This document shows positions 52,737 to 60,708 of a stretch of DNA of 64,000 bases, in pieces. The DNA is from Mesorhizobium sp. M2E.F.Ca.ET.219.01.1.1 (GTDB taxonomy: Bacteria > Pseudomonadota > Alphaproteobacteria > Rhizobiales > Rhizobiaceae): NCBI RefSeq assembly GCF_004016445.2, contig NZ_SADT02000006.1:372001-436000 (forward strand). The letters run 5' to 3'. Each line of letters begins with the position of its first letter. Positions within the stretch are counted from its first letter, which is position 1. The notes under the pieces are model-generated. The model had not been told where the DNA came from and did not search any database. It saw only the letters and a list, made by a program, of their open reading frames with translations. Both the position numbers and the translations under genes were made by a program.

Positions 52737-55516
52737 CGGCGCGCCTCCTTCTCACGGATCGCCGCCAGGATGCGGCTCGGCGTCGCCGGCACCTTGGTGA
52801 CAAGGACGCCAGTGGCGTGGCGTATGGCGTTGAGGATCGCCGGCGCGGTGGGGATCAGCACATGCTCGCCGAGGCCCTTGGCGCCGAAGGGTCCTTCCGG
52901 ATCCGGAACCTCGACCAGAATATGCTCGACCGGCGGCACATCGCCGATGGTCGGGATGAGATAGTCGTGCAGATTCTCGGTTCGGCCGGGGATGTATTCC
53001 TCCATCAGCGCCATGCCGATGCCCTGCGCGATGCCGCCCTCGATCTGGCCTTCGACCAGCACCGGGTTGATCGCCTTGCCGACGTCGTGCGCTGCGGTGA
53101 TCTTGACCAGCTTGACGGTGCCGAGCTTGAGATCGACTTCGAGCTCGGCGATCTGGGCGCCATAGCCATAGACCGCATAGGGCTTGCCCTGGCCCTTGGC
53201 GTCGAGCGGCAGCGTTGGCGGGTCGTAGGTTTCCTCGGCGACAAAGACGACGCCGTCGGCATTGGCTTCCAGCTCGGACAAATCGATGCGCCGCGCAGCA
53301 TCGCCCTCGCGGATGGACAGGTTCGCGCCGTCGAGCGCGATCGTCGCTTCCCCCGAGACGTTGGCGAAGCGCAAGATTTTTTCGCGCAAGGCGCGACCTG
53401 CCTTCTCCGCCGCCTTGCCGGTGACGAATGTCTGCCGAGAGGCGGATGTTTTGCCGGCGTCGGGGGTGATGGCGGTGTCGGCGCTCTTCAGCCGGAATTT
53501 TTCCAGCGGCAGGCCAAGCGCATCAGCGCAAATCTGAGTGATGACGGTGTTGGAGCCTTGGCCGATATCGACGGCGCCCTGGTGCAGCACGACATCGCCG
53601 GTTTGCGAGATGCCCACCTTGATTGTCGAGGGATTGGGCAGCGAGGTGTTGCCACAGCCATACCAGCAGGACGCCACCCCGACGCCGCGCTTGCTTGCCG
53701 CATGCGTCGCGTTGAAGACTTCCGCTTCGGCCAGCGCTCGCGCCCAATGCGGCTGAAGCTGCTCCAGGCATTCGCCGATACCGACGCCCGATTCCAGCCG
53801 CTGCCCGGTGACCGTCTCGCAGCCGTCGCGCAGGCAGTTCTTCAGCCGGAAATCGAGCCGGTCGATGCCGAGCTTGCCGGCGAGCTCGTCATAGAGCGTC
53901 TCCTGCATGATGGTGGCCTGCGGCACGCCGAAGCCGCGGAAGGCGCCAGCGATCGGGCCGTTGGTGTGGATGGCGTATCCGGTGGCACGGTAGTTCGGCG
54001 TGGCATAGGGGCCGGAGGCGTGCACCGGCACGCGATTGGCCACCGTCGGCCCCCAGCTGGCATAGGCGCCGGTGTTGAAGTCGCCCTCGAAGACCATGCC
54101 GGTGATGCGGCCTTCGGCATCGGCGCCGATGGTCGCCTTCATCTCGGCCGGATGGCGCTTGGTGGTCGACATCATCGATTCATTGCGCGTGTAGGCGAGC
54201 GCTGCTGGGCGGCCCGTCTTCATCGCCACAAGGCCAATGAGCGGCTGCAGTGAGACATCAAGCTTCGAGCCGAAGCCGCCGCCGGTGGCGGTCGGCACGA
54301 TGCGGACTTTGTCGACGGGAAGGCCGAGCACCTTGGCGGTGTCGTCGCGATCCATATAGGGCGCCTGGGTGCAGGCGACGACGACCAGCGTGTCGCCGTC
54401 CATATAGGCGTAGCCGGCTTCCGGCTCGATATAGGCATGCTCGACAAAGGAGGTTTCGACGGCGCCCGACACCGTGACCGCGGCACCCGCGAGCGCGCCG
54501 TCGGGATCGCCGCGTTCGACATAGCCGGAGGTGAGCACGTTCGCCGGGCGGTGGCTGTGGATCAGCTCGGCACCTTCAGCCTTCGCCTCGCCGGGCTGCA
54601 GCATATGCGGCAGCTCGGTCCAGGCGATCGGAAAATCCGTCAGGTCGAGATCGAGGATCGCCTCGCGCTCGCCCGCCACCAGCGCCACCGCCTCGCCGCG
54701 CAGGCGGACAAAGCCTTCGGCCAGCGCCGGCTGGTCGGCAAAGGGACCGATGACGCCGAAGCAATTCCTGCCGGGAATGTCGGCGGCGGTGAAGACGCCG
54801 ACAATTCCGGGATGCGCGCTTGTCCAGGCCTCAAGATCGCCGAAGCTGAAGCCGGCATGATAATGCGGCGAGCGGACCACCAGCACCGACAAGGCGTCAG
54901 CCGGGAAGGAATCGCCGCCGAATTTCTCGGTGCCATCGACCTTCGGCACGCCGTCGAGCCGGATCGGCGAAGCCCCGACCGCGTGGCCCACTTCCGGCAG
55001 GCGAAGGTCTATGCCGTTCATTTGCCGCGAGGCGCCCATCACCGCCGCGACGATTTTCCTGTAGCCGGTGCAGCGGCAGAGCACGCCGCCCAGCGCATCC
55101 TGCGTCTCGGCCTCGCTTGGTGTCGGGTTGCGCTCCAAAAGCGCGGTGGCCGCGACCAGCAGGCCGGGCGTGCAGATGCCGCATTGCGCGGCGCCATGTT
55201 CGAGGAAGGAGGCCTGCAGGGCCGAAAGCCTGCCATTGGCAAGGCCTTCGACGGTGGTCACGGAAGCGCCGGTGACGGACGCCGCCGGCACAAGACAGGC
55301 GCAGACCGGATTGCCGTCGACCAGCACCGTGCAGGCGCCGCAATCGCCGGCATCGCAGCCGACCTTGGTGCCGGTGAGCCGCAACTCGTCGCGCAGAACC
55401 TGCGACAGCCGCCGGACCGGCGGAACCGAGACGCTGACGGCCGCGCCGTTGACCTCGAAGGCAATGTCGGCGCGTTCCATGCCGGACTGGGTCATGCCGG
55501 ATTGGGCCATGTTCAT
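52733..55516 (-). CDS. fused 2Fe-2S / molybdopterin hydroxylase (xanthine dehydrogenase family)
   Basis: 927-residue fusion. Residues about 18-165 are a two-cluster 2Fe-2S domain: VGCDAGDCGACTVLVDG for the first cluster and AAQCGICTPG with LCRCTGYRKI for the second. A linker leads to the Mo-cofactor domain (about 180-927) with ATGGGFGSKLD, GAFRGFGVPQA, and the active-site Glu in PFGAKGLGEHVLIP near the end. Such enzymes hydroxylate N-heterocycles with water; here nicotinate to 6-hydroxynicotinate is the likely reaction. The FAD subunit is encoded directly upstream (four-base overlap), the reductase directly downstream (four-base overlap). Fusion of the 2Fe-2S and Mo parts is less usual than separate subunits. 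Confidence 0.9.
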   Translation of the reverse strand: MNMAQSGMTQSGMERADIAFEVNGAAVSVSVPPVRRLSQVLRDELRLTGTKVGCDAGDCGACTVLVDGNPVCACLVPAASVTGASVTTVEGLANGRLSALQASFLEHGAAQCGICTPGLLVAATALLERNPTPSEAETQDALGGVLCRCTGYRKIVAAVMGASRQMNGIDLRLPEVGHAVGASPIRLDGVPKVDGTEKFGGDSFPADALSVLVVRSPHYHAGFSFGDLEAWTSAHPGIVGVFTAADIPGRNCFGVIGPFADQPALAEGFVRLRGEAVALVAGEREAILDLDLTDFPIAWTELPHMLQPGEAKAEGAELIHSHRPANVLTSGYVERGDPDGALAGAAVTVSGAVETSFVEHAYIEPEAGYAYMDGDTLVVVACTQAPYMDRDDTAKVLGLPVDKVRIVPTATGGGFGSKLDVSLQPLIGLVAMKTGRPAALAYTRNESMMSTTKRHPAEMKATIGADAEGRITGMVFEGDFNTGAYASWGPTVANRVPVHASGPYATPNYRATGYAIHTNGPIAGAFRGFGVPQATIMQETLYDELAGKLGIDRLDFRLKNCLRDGCETVTGQRLESGVGIGECLEQLQPHWARALAEAEVFNATHAASKRGVGVASCWYGCGNTSLPNPSTIKVGISQTGDVVLHQGAVDIGQGSNTVITQICADALGLPLEKFRLKSADTAITPDAGKTSASRQTFVTGKAAEKAGRALREKILRFANVSGEATIALDGANLSIREGDAARRIDLSELEANADGVVFVAEETYDPPTLPLDAKGQGKPYAVYGYGAQIAELEVDLKLGTVKLVKITAAHDVGKAINPVLVEGQIEGGIAQGIGMALMEEYIPGRTENLHDYLIPTIGDVPPVEHILVEVPDPEGPFGAKGLGEHVLIPTAPAILNAIRHATGVLVTKVPATPSRILAAIREKEARR

Positions 55517-56370
55517 GCGGCCACCTTGCCTTGGTCGAGGCCAGTTGCAGAGCGCACGGCGCGGACGACGATCTCGCGCGCCGCGTCCTGCCGGTACTCG
55601 GCGCTGCCGCGCACATCGGCGATCGGCGACAATTCATCGAACGGCGCCGACAGCACCGCGTCGGCAAGCGCCTCATCGATCGGACGCCCGCGCAGGGCTG
55701 TCTCGACGCCGGCGAGGCGGCGGGCGACCGCCGAGCAGGAGCCCACCGCGATCGCCGCATCGGCAATCATGCCACCCTCGACCACGAGCCGCGCCGCCGC
55801 CATGGCGATCGAGATGACGAGATAGCGCCGGGCGCCGAGCTTGACGAAGGCCGAGCTGCCGACGGCGGAGCGCTTCGGGACGCGGATGGCAGTGACCATC
55901 TCGCCCGGCTGCAACGCCGTGCGGCGATTGCCGAGAATGAACGCGTCGAGCGGCAGATGGCGAACGGCTTTCACCGAGCGCAATTCGACATCGGCGTCGA
56001 GCGCAAGGAGCGCCGGCACGCCGTCGGCGGCGGGCGAGGCGTTGCAGAGATTGCCGGCGACCGAGGCGACATTCTGGATCTGTACGGAACCCACCTCGCG
56101 TGCGGCCGATTTCAGCGCATCGAAGGCGGGCGGGAGTGGGTGACGGACAATATCGGTCCAGGTGGTGCGGGCGCCGATCCACCAATACTCGTCCGTCTCT
56201 TCGATGCCGCGCAACATGGCAAGACCGTTGATGTCGAGGATGTTGTCGCGAAAAGGTTTCGCGCCCTGGGCGGGGTAGAAATCCGTCCCACCGGCGAGAA
56301 TGCGCCAGCGATCCTCGCCAAGCAAAGCGAGCGCCTCGTCGACCGTGGTGGGTTTCGCGTAACGGATCAC
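55513..56370 (-). CDS. FAD-binding subunit of the molybdenum hydroxylase (CoxM-like)
   Basis: 285-residue FAD subunit passing electrons out of the Mo hydroxylase. Seen: N-terminal IRYAKPTTVDEALALL, FAD loop ILAGGTDFYPAQ, DINGLAMLRGIEETDEYWWIGARTTWTDI, QNVASVAGNLCNASPAADGVPALLALDA, and the C-terminal CO-dehydrogenase flavoprotein domain. Start is GTG 56370, preceded by GGAAGG; earlier ATGs at 56406 and 56430 would add residues not seen in the family. First gene of the six-gene operon; the promoter is at 56484-56511. Confidence 0.9.
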   Translation of the reverse strand: MIRYAKPTTVDEALALLGEDRWRILAGGTDFYPAQGAKPFRDNILDINGLAMLRGIEETDEYWWIGARTTWTDIVRHPLPPAFDALKSAAREVGSVQIQNVASVAGNLCNASPAADGVPALLALDADVELRSVKAVRHLPLDAFILGNRRTALQPGEMVTAIRVPKRSAVGSSAFVKLGARRYLVISIAMAAARLVVEGGMIADAAIAVGSCSAVARRLAGVETALRGRPIDEALADAVLSAPFDELSPIADVRGSAEYRQDAAREIVVRAVRSATGLDQGKVAA

Positions 56371-56471
56371 GCTCTGCCTTCCAGAACCTTCCCAGAAACG
56401 GACCATTCCCACTTGGCCCTCCCAAAGCACCTGGCTTCGGGCTTTCTGCCGGTTTCACACCGGTCAAATTC

Positions 56472-56491
56472 ATTCGTATGCAAATGATATC
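56472..56491. promoter_or_regulatory. MarR-type operator between the nicotinate-type operon and pncA
   Basis: ATTCGTATGCAAATGATATC. It matches the fpr/hyuA site at 17 of 20 positions and overlaps the -10 box and likely start point of the operon promoter, fitting repression. The first 14 bases agree with their reverse complement at 10 of 14 positions. Confidence 0.65.
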
Positions 56492-56511
56492 AGGCGCACT
56501 GGAATTGTCAA
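56484..56511 (-). promoter_or_regulatory. promoter of the six-gene N-heterocycle operon
   Basis: On the minus strand TTGACA (56506-56511), 16-base spacer, TATCAT (56484-56489). The perfect -35 box and good -10 box make this one of the clearest promoters in the window. The leader to the GTG at 56370 is about 107 bases. Confidence 0.65.
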
Positions 56512-56680
56512 AGCAAGAGTTCGTGCCGCCGCGGCGGCACGGCAGGCTGAACGCATTTGTTATCGCCTTGGAGGTTGACGGCGCCGGCCATCTGGTCAAG
56601 GTTCCGTGTCCGGTCGCGTCAGCGGCTTTTGGACTGGAGCCTCAAGCCGATACCCGGGGGCCCAAACGAGAGGGAACCGC

Positions 56681-57295
56681 ATGGCCGACGAAGCGCTGAT
56701 CGTCATCGACCTGCAGAACGATTTTTGCCCCGGCGGCGCGCTGGCGGTGGCCGGCGGCGACGAGATCGTGCCTTTGGTCAACGACCTGATCCGGCGGACC
56801 GACCATGTGATCCTGACGCAGGACTGGCACCCGGCCGGACATTCGAGCTTTGCCTCCAGCCATCCGGGCAAACAGCCGTTCGAGACCATCGAGATGCCTT
56901 ATGGGCCGCAGACGCTGTGGCCGGACCATTGCATCCAGGGCAGCCTCGGTTCCGACTTCCATTCCGGGCTCGCCTGGACCAAGGCAGAGCTGGTGATACG
57001 CAAGGGGTTCCGCACCGCCATCGATAGTTATTCCGCCTTCTTCGAGAACGACCACACGACGCCGACCGGCCTTGGCGGCTACCTGAAGGAACGCGGCATC
57101 GACACGATCACGCTGGTTGGGCTCGCCACCGATTTCTGCGTGGCCTTCTCGGCGCTCGACGCGGTGAAGCAGGGTTTCAGGACGACGGTGCGGCTCGACG
57201 CCTGCCGCGGCATCGACCTCAACGGCTCGGTCGAGGCGATGCTGACGCGGATGCGGGATGCCGGCGTGACGCTCGAAGATCACTCAGCGGATTGA
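56681..57295 (+). CDS. pncA: nicotinamidase
   Basis: Hydrolyses nicotinamide to nicotinate and ammonia. 204 residues, isochorismatase fold, normal length. Catalytic triad Asp10 (IVIDLQNDFCPGGAL), Lys108 (VIRKGF) and Cys153 (GLATDFCVAFSALDA); metal residues Asp48 and His50 in LTQDWHPAGHSSF, with His54 and His83 nearby. Start ATG 56681 follows GAGAGGGAACCGC. It is divergent from the Mo-hydroxylase operon across a 310-base region with the MarR-type site. It could serve NAD salvage, but here it would also feed nicotinate straight into the hydroxylase. Confidence 0.94.
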   Translation: MADEALIVIDLQNDFCPGGALAVAGGDEIVPLVNDLIRRTDHVILTQDWHPAGHSSFASSHPGKQPFETIEMPYGPQTLWPDHCIQGSLGSDFHSGLAWTKAELVIRKGFRTAIDSYSAFFENDHTTPTGLGGYLKERGIDTITLVGLATDFCVAFSALDAVKQGFRTTVRLDACRGIDLNGSVEAMLTRMRDAGVTLEDHSAD

Positions 57296-57311
57296 TCGGA
57301 CTGTGGGGAAG

Positions 57312-57458
57312 CTCCCCCTCACCCGGATTGCCGACCGAATTGCGAAATGCAATTCGGGGCAATCCGACCTCTCCCCTCGGGGAGAGGTCGCCGGCGCTGG
57401 CGCCAGCCTCTTCTCCCCACCGGGGAGAAGGTGGCCGCGAAGCGGCCGGATGAGGGGG
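57312..57458. repeat. long intergenic palindromic element, family 2 (short copy)
   Basis: Left end CTCCCCCTCACCCGG and right end CCGGATGAGGGGGCG are complementary; inside are CTCTCCCCTCGGGGAGAG, CCGGCGCTGGCGCCAGC and CTTCTCCCCACCGGGGAGAAG hairpins and GGCCGCGAAGCGGCC. The right arm contains the ATG (57450) of the antiporter gene. Confidence 0.82.
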
Positions 57459-58871
57459 CGTCTCGCATTTGCCGCACTAGCCATCGCGCTACTATTCCCA
57501 GCACAAGCACTGGCCGCCGAAATGCACGAACTGCCCGGCGCCGCCATGTCGCTGTGGTGGGCGCTGCCCTTTGCCGGCCTGCTGCTGTCGATCGCGACCG
57601 GACCGCTGCTCTTTCATCGCGTGTGGGAACATCATTACGGCAAGATCGCTGCCGGCTGGGCGGCGCTGGCGGTTGTCCCGCTGGCCGCCGCCTTCGGCAT
57701 TCCGACGGCAGGCGAGGCGGTGCTGCACACGCTGCTCACCGAATACATGTCCTTCATCATCCTGCTGTTCGCGCTCTACACCATCTCGGGCGGCATCCTG
57801 CTTGCCGGCAACATCCACGGCACCCCACTCGTCAATGCCGGCCTGCTTTTGATCGGCGCGCTGCTTGCCTCGGTCATCGGCACGACCGGTGCCTCGATGA
57901 TCCTGATCCGGCCGATGCTGCGCGCCAATGACAACCGGCCGTTCAACGCCCATGTGGTGATCTTCTTCATCTTCCTGGTGTCCAACATCGGCGGCTCGCT
58001 GACGCCGCTCGGCGACCCGCCTCTCTTCGTCGGCTTCCTGCGCGGCGTCGATTTCTTCTGGACGACGATCCACATCCTGCCCGACACGCTCTTCGTCGGC
58101 GGCCTGGTGCTGGCTGTCTTTCTCGCGATCGACATCATCCTGCACCGTCGCGAGGCCGGCATGCCCAAGATCAAGGATCCGACGCCCGATACAAAGGTGC
58201 GCCTGCGCGGGCTGGCCAACCTGCCGCTGCTCGCCGGCGTGATCGGCGCGATCCTGCTTTCGGCGAGCTGGAAGCCGGGCATCGGCGTTTCCGTGCTGGG
58301 TGTCGGCCTCGAACTGCAGAACCTGGTGCGCGACGCCATCATCCTGGCGCTGGCCTTCCTGTCCCTGAAAGTCTCGTACAAGAGCCACAGGCAAGCCAAC
58401 GGCTTCACCTGGGGACCGATCGCCGAAGTGGCGAAGTTGTTTGCCGGCATTTTTGTCTGCATCGTGCCGGTGATCGCCATTTTGCGCGCCGGTCATGACG
58501 GCGCGCTGGCGCCGCTGGTGGCGCTTGTAGCCTCCGCCGACGGCCAGCCCAACGACCTCGCCTATTTCTGGCTGACCGGGGCGCTGTCTTCCTTCCTCGA
58601 CAATGCGCCGACCTATCTGGTGTTCTTCGAGCTCGCCGGCGGCGATGCCAGGCACCTGATGACCGAGGCCGCCTCGACGCTTGCGGCGGTCTCGGCCGGC
58701 GCCGTGTTCATGGGCGCCAACACCTATATCGGCAACGCGCCGAACTTCATGGTCTTTGCCATCGCCAGGCATCGCGGCTTCAAGATGCCGGGCTTCTTCG
58801 GCTACATGGCATGGTCGGGCCTGGTGCTGATCCCGACTTTTTTGATTGCCGGTTTTCTGTTTTTCGGGTGA
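57450..58871 (+). CDS. sodium:proton antiporter, NhaD/CitMHS-like
   Basis: 473-residue inner-membrane protein with about 12 hydrophobic segments and a cleavable-looking leader (RLAFAALAIALLFPAQALAAE). Ion-transporter-superfamily marks: TGASMILIRPMLRAN, HVVIFFIFLVSNIGGSLTPLGDPPLFVGFLRG, FWLTGALSSFLDNAPTYLVFFELAGG and SAGAVFMGANTYIGNAPNFMVFAIAR. These match NhaD-type and related anion/Na+ carriers. The chosen ATG 57450 lies in the arm of a palindromic repeat; no good ribosome site precedes it, but the frame gives a proper leader from there. No link to the neighbours is evident. Confidence 0.87.
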   Translation: MRGRLAFAALAIALLFPAQALAAEMHELPGAAMSLWWALPFAGLLLSIATGPLLFHRVWEHHYGKIAAGWAALAVVPLAAAFGIPTAGEAVLHTLLTEYMSFIILLFALYTISGGILLAGNIHGTPLVNAGLLLIGALLASVIGTTGASMILIRPMLRANDNRPFNAHVVIFFIFLVSNIGGSLTPLGDPPLFVGFLRGVDFFWTTIHILPDTLFVGGLVLAVFLAIDIILHRREAGMPKIKDPTPDTKVRLRGLANLPLLAGVIGAILLSASWKPGIGVSVLGVGLELQNLVRDAIILALAFLSLKVSYKSHRQANGFTWGPIAEVAKLFAGIFVCIVPVIAILRAGHDGALAPLVALVASADGQPNDLAYFWLTGALSSFLDNAPTYLVFFELAGGDARHLMTEAASTLAAVSAGAVFMGANTYIGNAPNFMVFAIARHRGFKMPGFFGYMAWSGLVLIPTFLIAGFLFFG

Positions 58872-59007
58872 GCCGGGAGCGGTCAGCCTCGGCACGGAGG
58901 CGATGGCGCTTGCGTAGGCCTGGCCGGCAATTTCTGCTATGAGTGGAAGAGGCGGGAACGATCGAACGCTGAACCGAGAATGCGTATCGAAGCTTGTTGG
59001 GGCGACA

Positions 59008-59970
59008 ATGACCATCCAAGCCGGGAGCCTGCCCTATCTGTCAGGCGAATTCCTGGACAGCCTGACGATTTCCACGTCCGACATGGTCGACGAAATCGAG
59101 CGGCAGATCGTCGGCCAGAGGAGGGGCGAGGTATGGTGCGCGCCGAAGGCGGTGGTTCTGCCCGGCGACAACCGCTACATCATGGCGACCCTCGGTGTCG
59201 CGACCGAGCCTCGGGTGCTGGCGACCAAGTCGCTGGTGGTCAATCCCCGCAACGCCGAACGCGGACTTCCAACCCTGAACTCGCTGGTCACCCTTCTCGA
59301 CGCCGAGACGGGTCTGCCGCTTGCCGTGGTCGACGGCAATTGGGTCACAGCGAAGCGCACGGCCGGCCTCAGCGCCGTGGCGGCCAGGCGTCTGGCTCGC
59401 GCCGACTCGGCGTGCGTCGCGTTCATCGGATGCGGCGTGCAGGCGCGCGGTCATCTCGAGGTCCTGGCCGATCTTTTTCCGTTGCGGGAGATCCGCGCCT
59501 TCGGCCGGGGCAAAGGCAATCGTGACGCATTGTGTCGACTGGCCGAGATGCGCGGCCTGACCGCAATACCCTGCGATACCGCCAAGGAGGCGATCGAGCC
59601 CGCCGACATCGTGGTGACGACAGTCACTTTGGTGCCTCAGCCCGCTCCGTTTTTGGATGCGCATTGGCTGAAGGCCGGGGCCTTCCTGACCACGACCGAT
59701 CTGGCCCTGCCCTGGCAGGCTGAAACCATGGCTATCTTCGATCGCATCGTCATAGACGACCTGGTGCAGGAGGCGACGATGAGCAAGCCGATGGTGAGGC
59801 CCGAGCTCGTTGCCGGCGACTTGACGGGTTTGGTCAGCGGCGATGTGCCGGGTCGTCAGAGCGAAAGCGAGCGAACGACTTTCGCGTTCCGCGGCATGGC
59901 GGTTGGCGATCTCGCGCTGGCGGGCCTGGCATTTGCACGCGCGAAAGCGGTCGGAGCACTGGATGTCTAG
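59008..59970 (+). CDS. ornithine cyclodeaminase / mu-crystallin family protein
   Basis: 320-residue NAD(P)-dependent Rossmann protein. Seen: LSGEFLDSLTISTSDMVDEIE, substrate region WCAPKAVVLPGDNRYIMATLGVA, LATKSLVVNPRNAERGLPTLNSLVTLLDAETGLPLAVVDGNWVTAKRTAGLSAVAARRLAR, cofactor loop VAFIGCGVQARGHLEVL and TTDLALPW. Family members make proline from ornithine, or are ketimine reductases, alanine dehydrogenases or opine enzymes; which one is not clear. ATG 59008 is chosen by homologous length; an ATG at 58939 is in frame. Convergent with livF, only nine bases away. Confidence 0.85.
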   Translation: MTIQAGSLPYLSGEFLDSLTISTSDMVDEIERQIVGQRRGEVWCAPKAVVLPGDNRYIMATLGVATEPRVLATKSLVVNPRNAERGLPTLNSLVTLLDAETGLPLAVVDGNWVTAKRTAGLSAVAARRLARADSACVAFIGCGVQARGHLEVLADLFPLREIRAFGRGKGNRDALCRLAEMRGLTAIPCDTAKEAIEPADIVVTTVTLVPQPAPFLDAHWLKAGAFLTTTDLALPWQAETMAIFDRIVIDDLVQEATMSKPMVRPELVAGDLTGLVSGDVPGRQSESERTTFAFRGMAVGDLALAGLAFARAKAVGALDV

Positions 59971-59979
59971 TTTCCCAAG

Positions 59980-60708
59980 TCAGCCTACCCCGACGTAGCG
60001 CCGAACCGCCGACGGGTCGGCGCGCAAGGCCTCGACATCGACCGTCTCGCGGTTGCGGCCGTTCTCGATGAACGAGACGCGGTCGGCGACCGAGAGCACG
60101 GCGTCGACACGCTGCTCGACCAGGATGGTCGAGACGCCGAGCTCACGCAGCTTGGCCACGGTCTCGCGGATTTTCGCGATCATCGACGGCATAAGGCCTT
60201 CGGTCGGCTCATCGAGCAAGAGCACCTGCGGTTCGAGGCAGAGCGCGCGCGCCATGGCCAGCATCTGCTGCTCGCCGCCGGAGAGCGTGCCGGAGCGCTG
60301 CTTCAGCCGCTCCCTGAGCAACGGGAAAAGGTCAAGGACGTTTTCGCCCGTTTGCTTGCCCTTGCCGCGTGCCATCAGGCCGATCTCGATGTTTTCCGCC
60401 ACCGTCATGTCGGCGAACAGGCGTCTGCCCTGCGGCACATAGGCGACGCCGGCCTTCGGCACGTCATGCGCGGCGAGCCCGGTCAGTTCCTTGCCATCCA
60501 ATTTGATCGAGCCGCTTGCTGCCGGGACCAGGCCCATGATCGCCTTCAGCGTTGTCGTCTTACCGGCGCCGTTGCGGCCGAACAGGCACAGCACCTCGCC
60601 CTTGTTGAGGACGAGGTCGAGGCCGTAGAGCACCTGCACCTCACCGTAGAAGCAGTCGAGGCCGGCAATGGTGAGCAATCCGCCACTGGTTCCAACGGAG
60701 TCAGCCAT
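59980..60708 (-). CDS. branched-chain amino acid ABC ATPase LivF-like
   Basis: 242-residue ATPase of a HAAT-type importer. Walker A FGRNGAGKTT, Q-loop YVPQGRRLFADMTVAENIEIG, signature TLSGGEQQMLAMARAL, Walker B VLLLDEPTEGLMPSMI, and the LivF-style ending in which the H-loop His is replaced (ILVEQRVDAVLSVADRV). ATG 60708 lies eight bases inside the end of livG, so translation is coupled. Last gene of the liv operon. Substrate may be branched-chain amino acids, urea or an amide. Confidence 0.9.
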   Translation of the reverse strand: MADSVGTSGGLLTIAGLDCFYGEVQVLYGLDLVLNKGEVLCLFGRNGAGKTTTLKAIMGLVPAASGSIKLDGKELTGLAAHDVPKAGVAYVPQGRRLFADMTVAENIEIGLMARGKGKQTGENVLDLFPLLRERLKQRSGTLSGGEQQMLAMARALCLEPQVLLLDEPTEGLMPSMIAKIRETVAKLRELGVSTILVEQRVDAVLSVADRVSFIENGRNRETVDVEALRADPSAVRRYVGVG

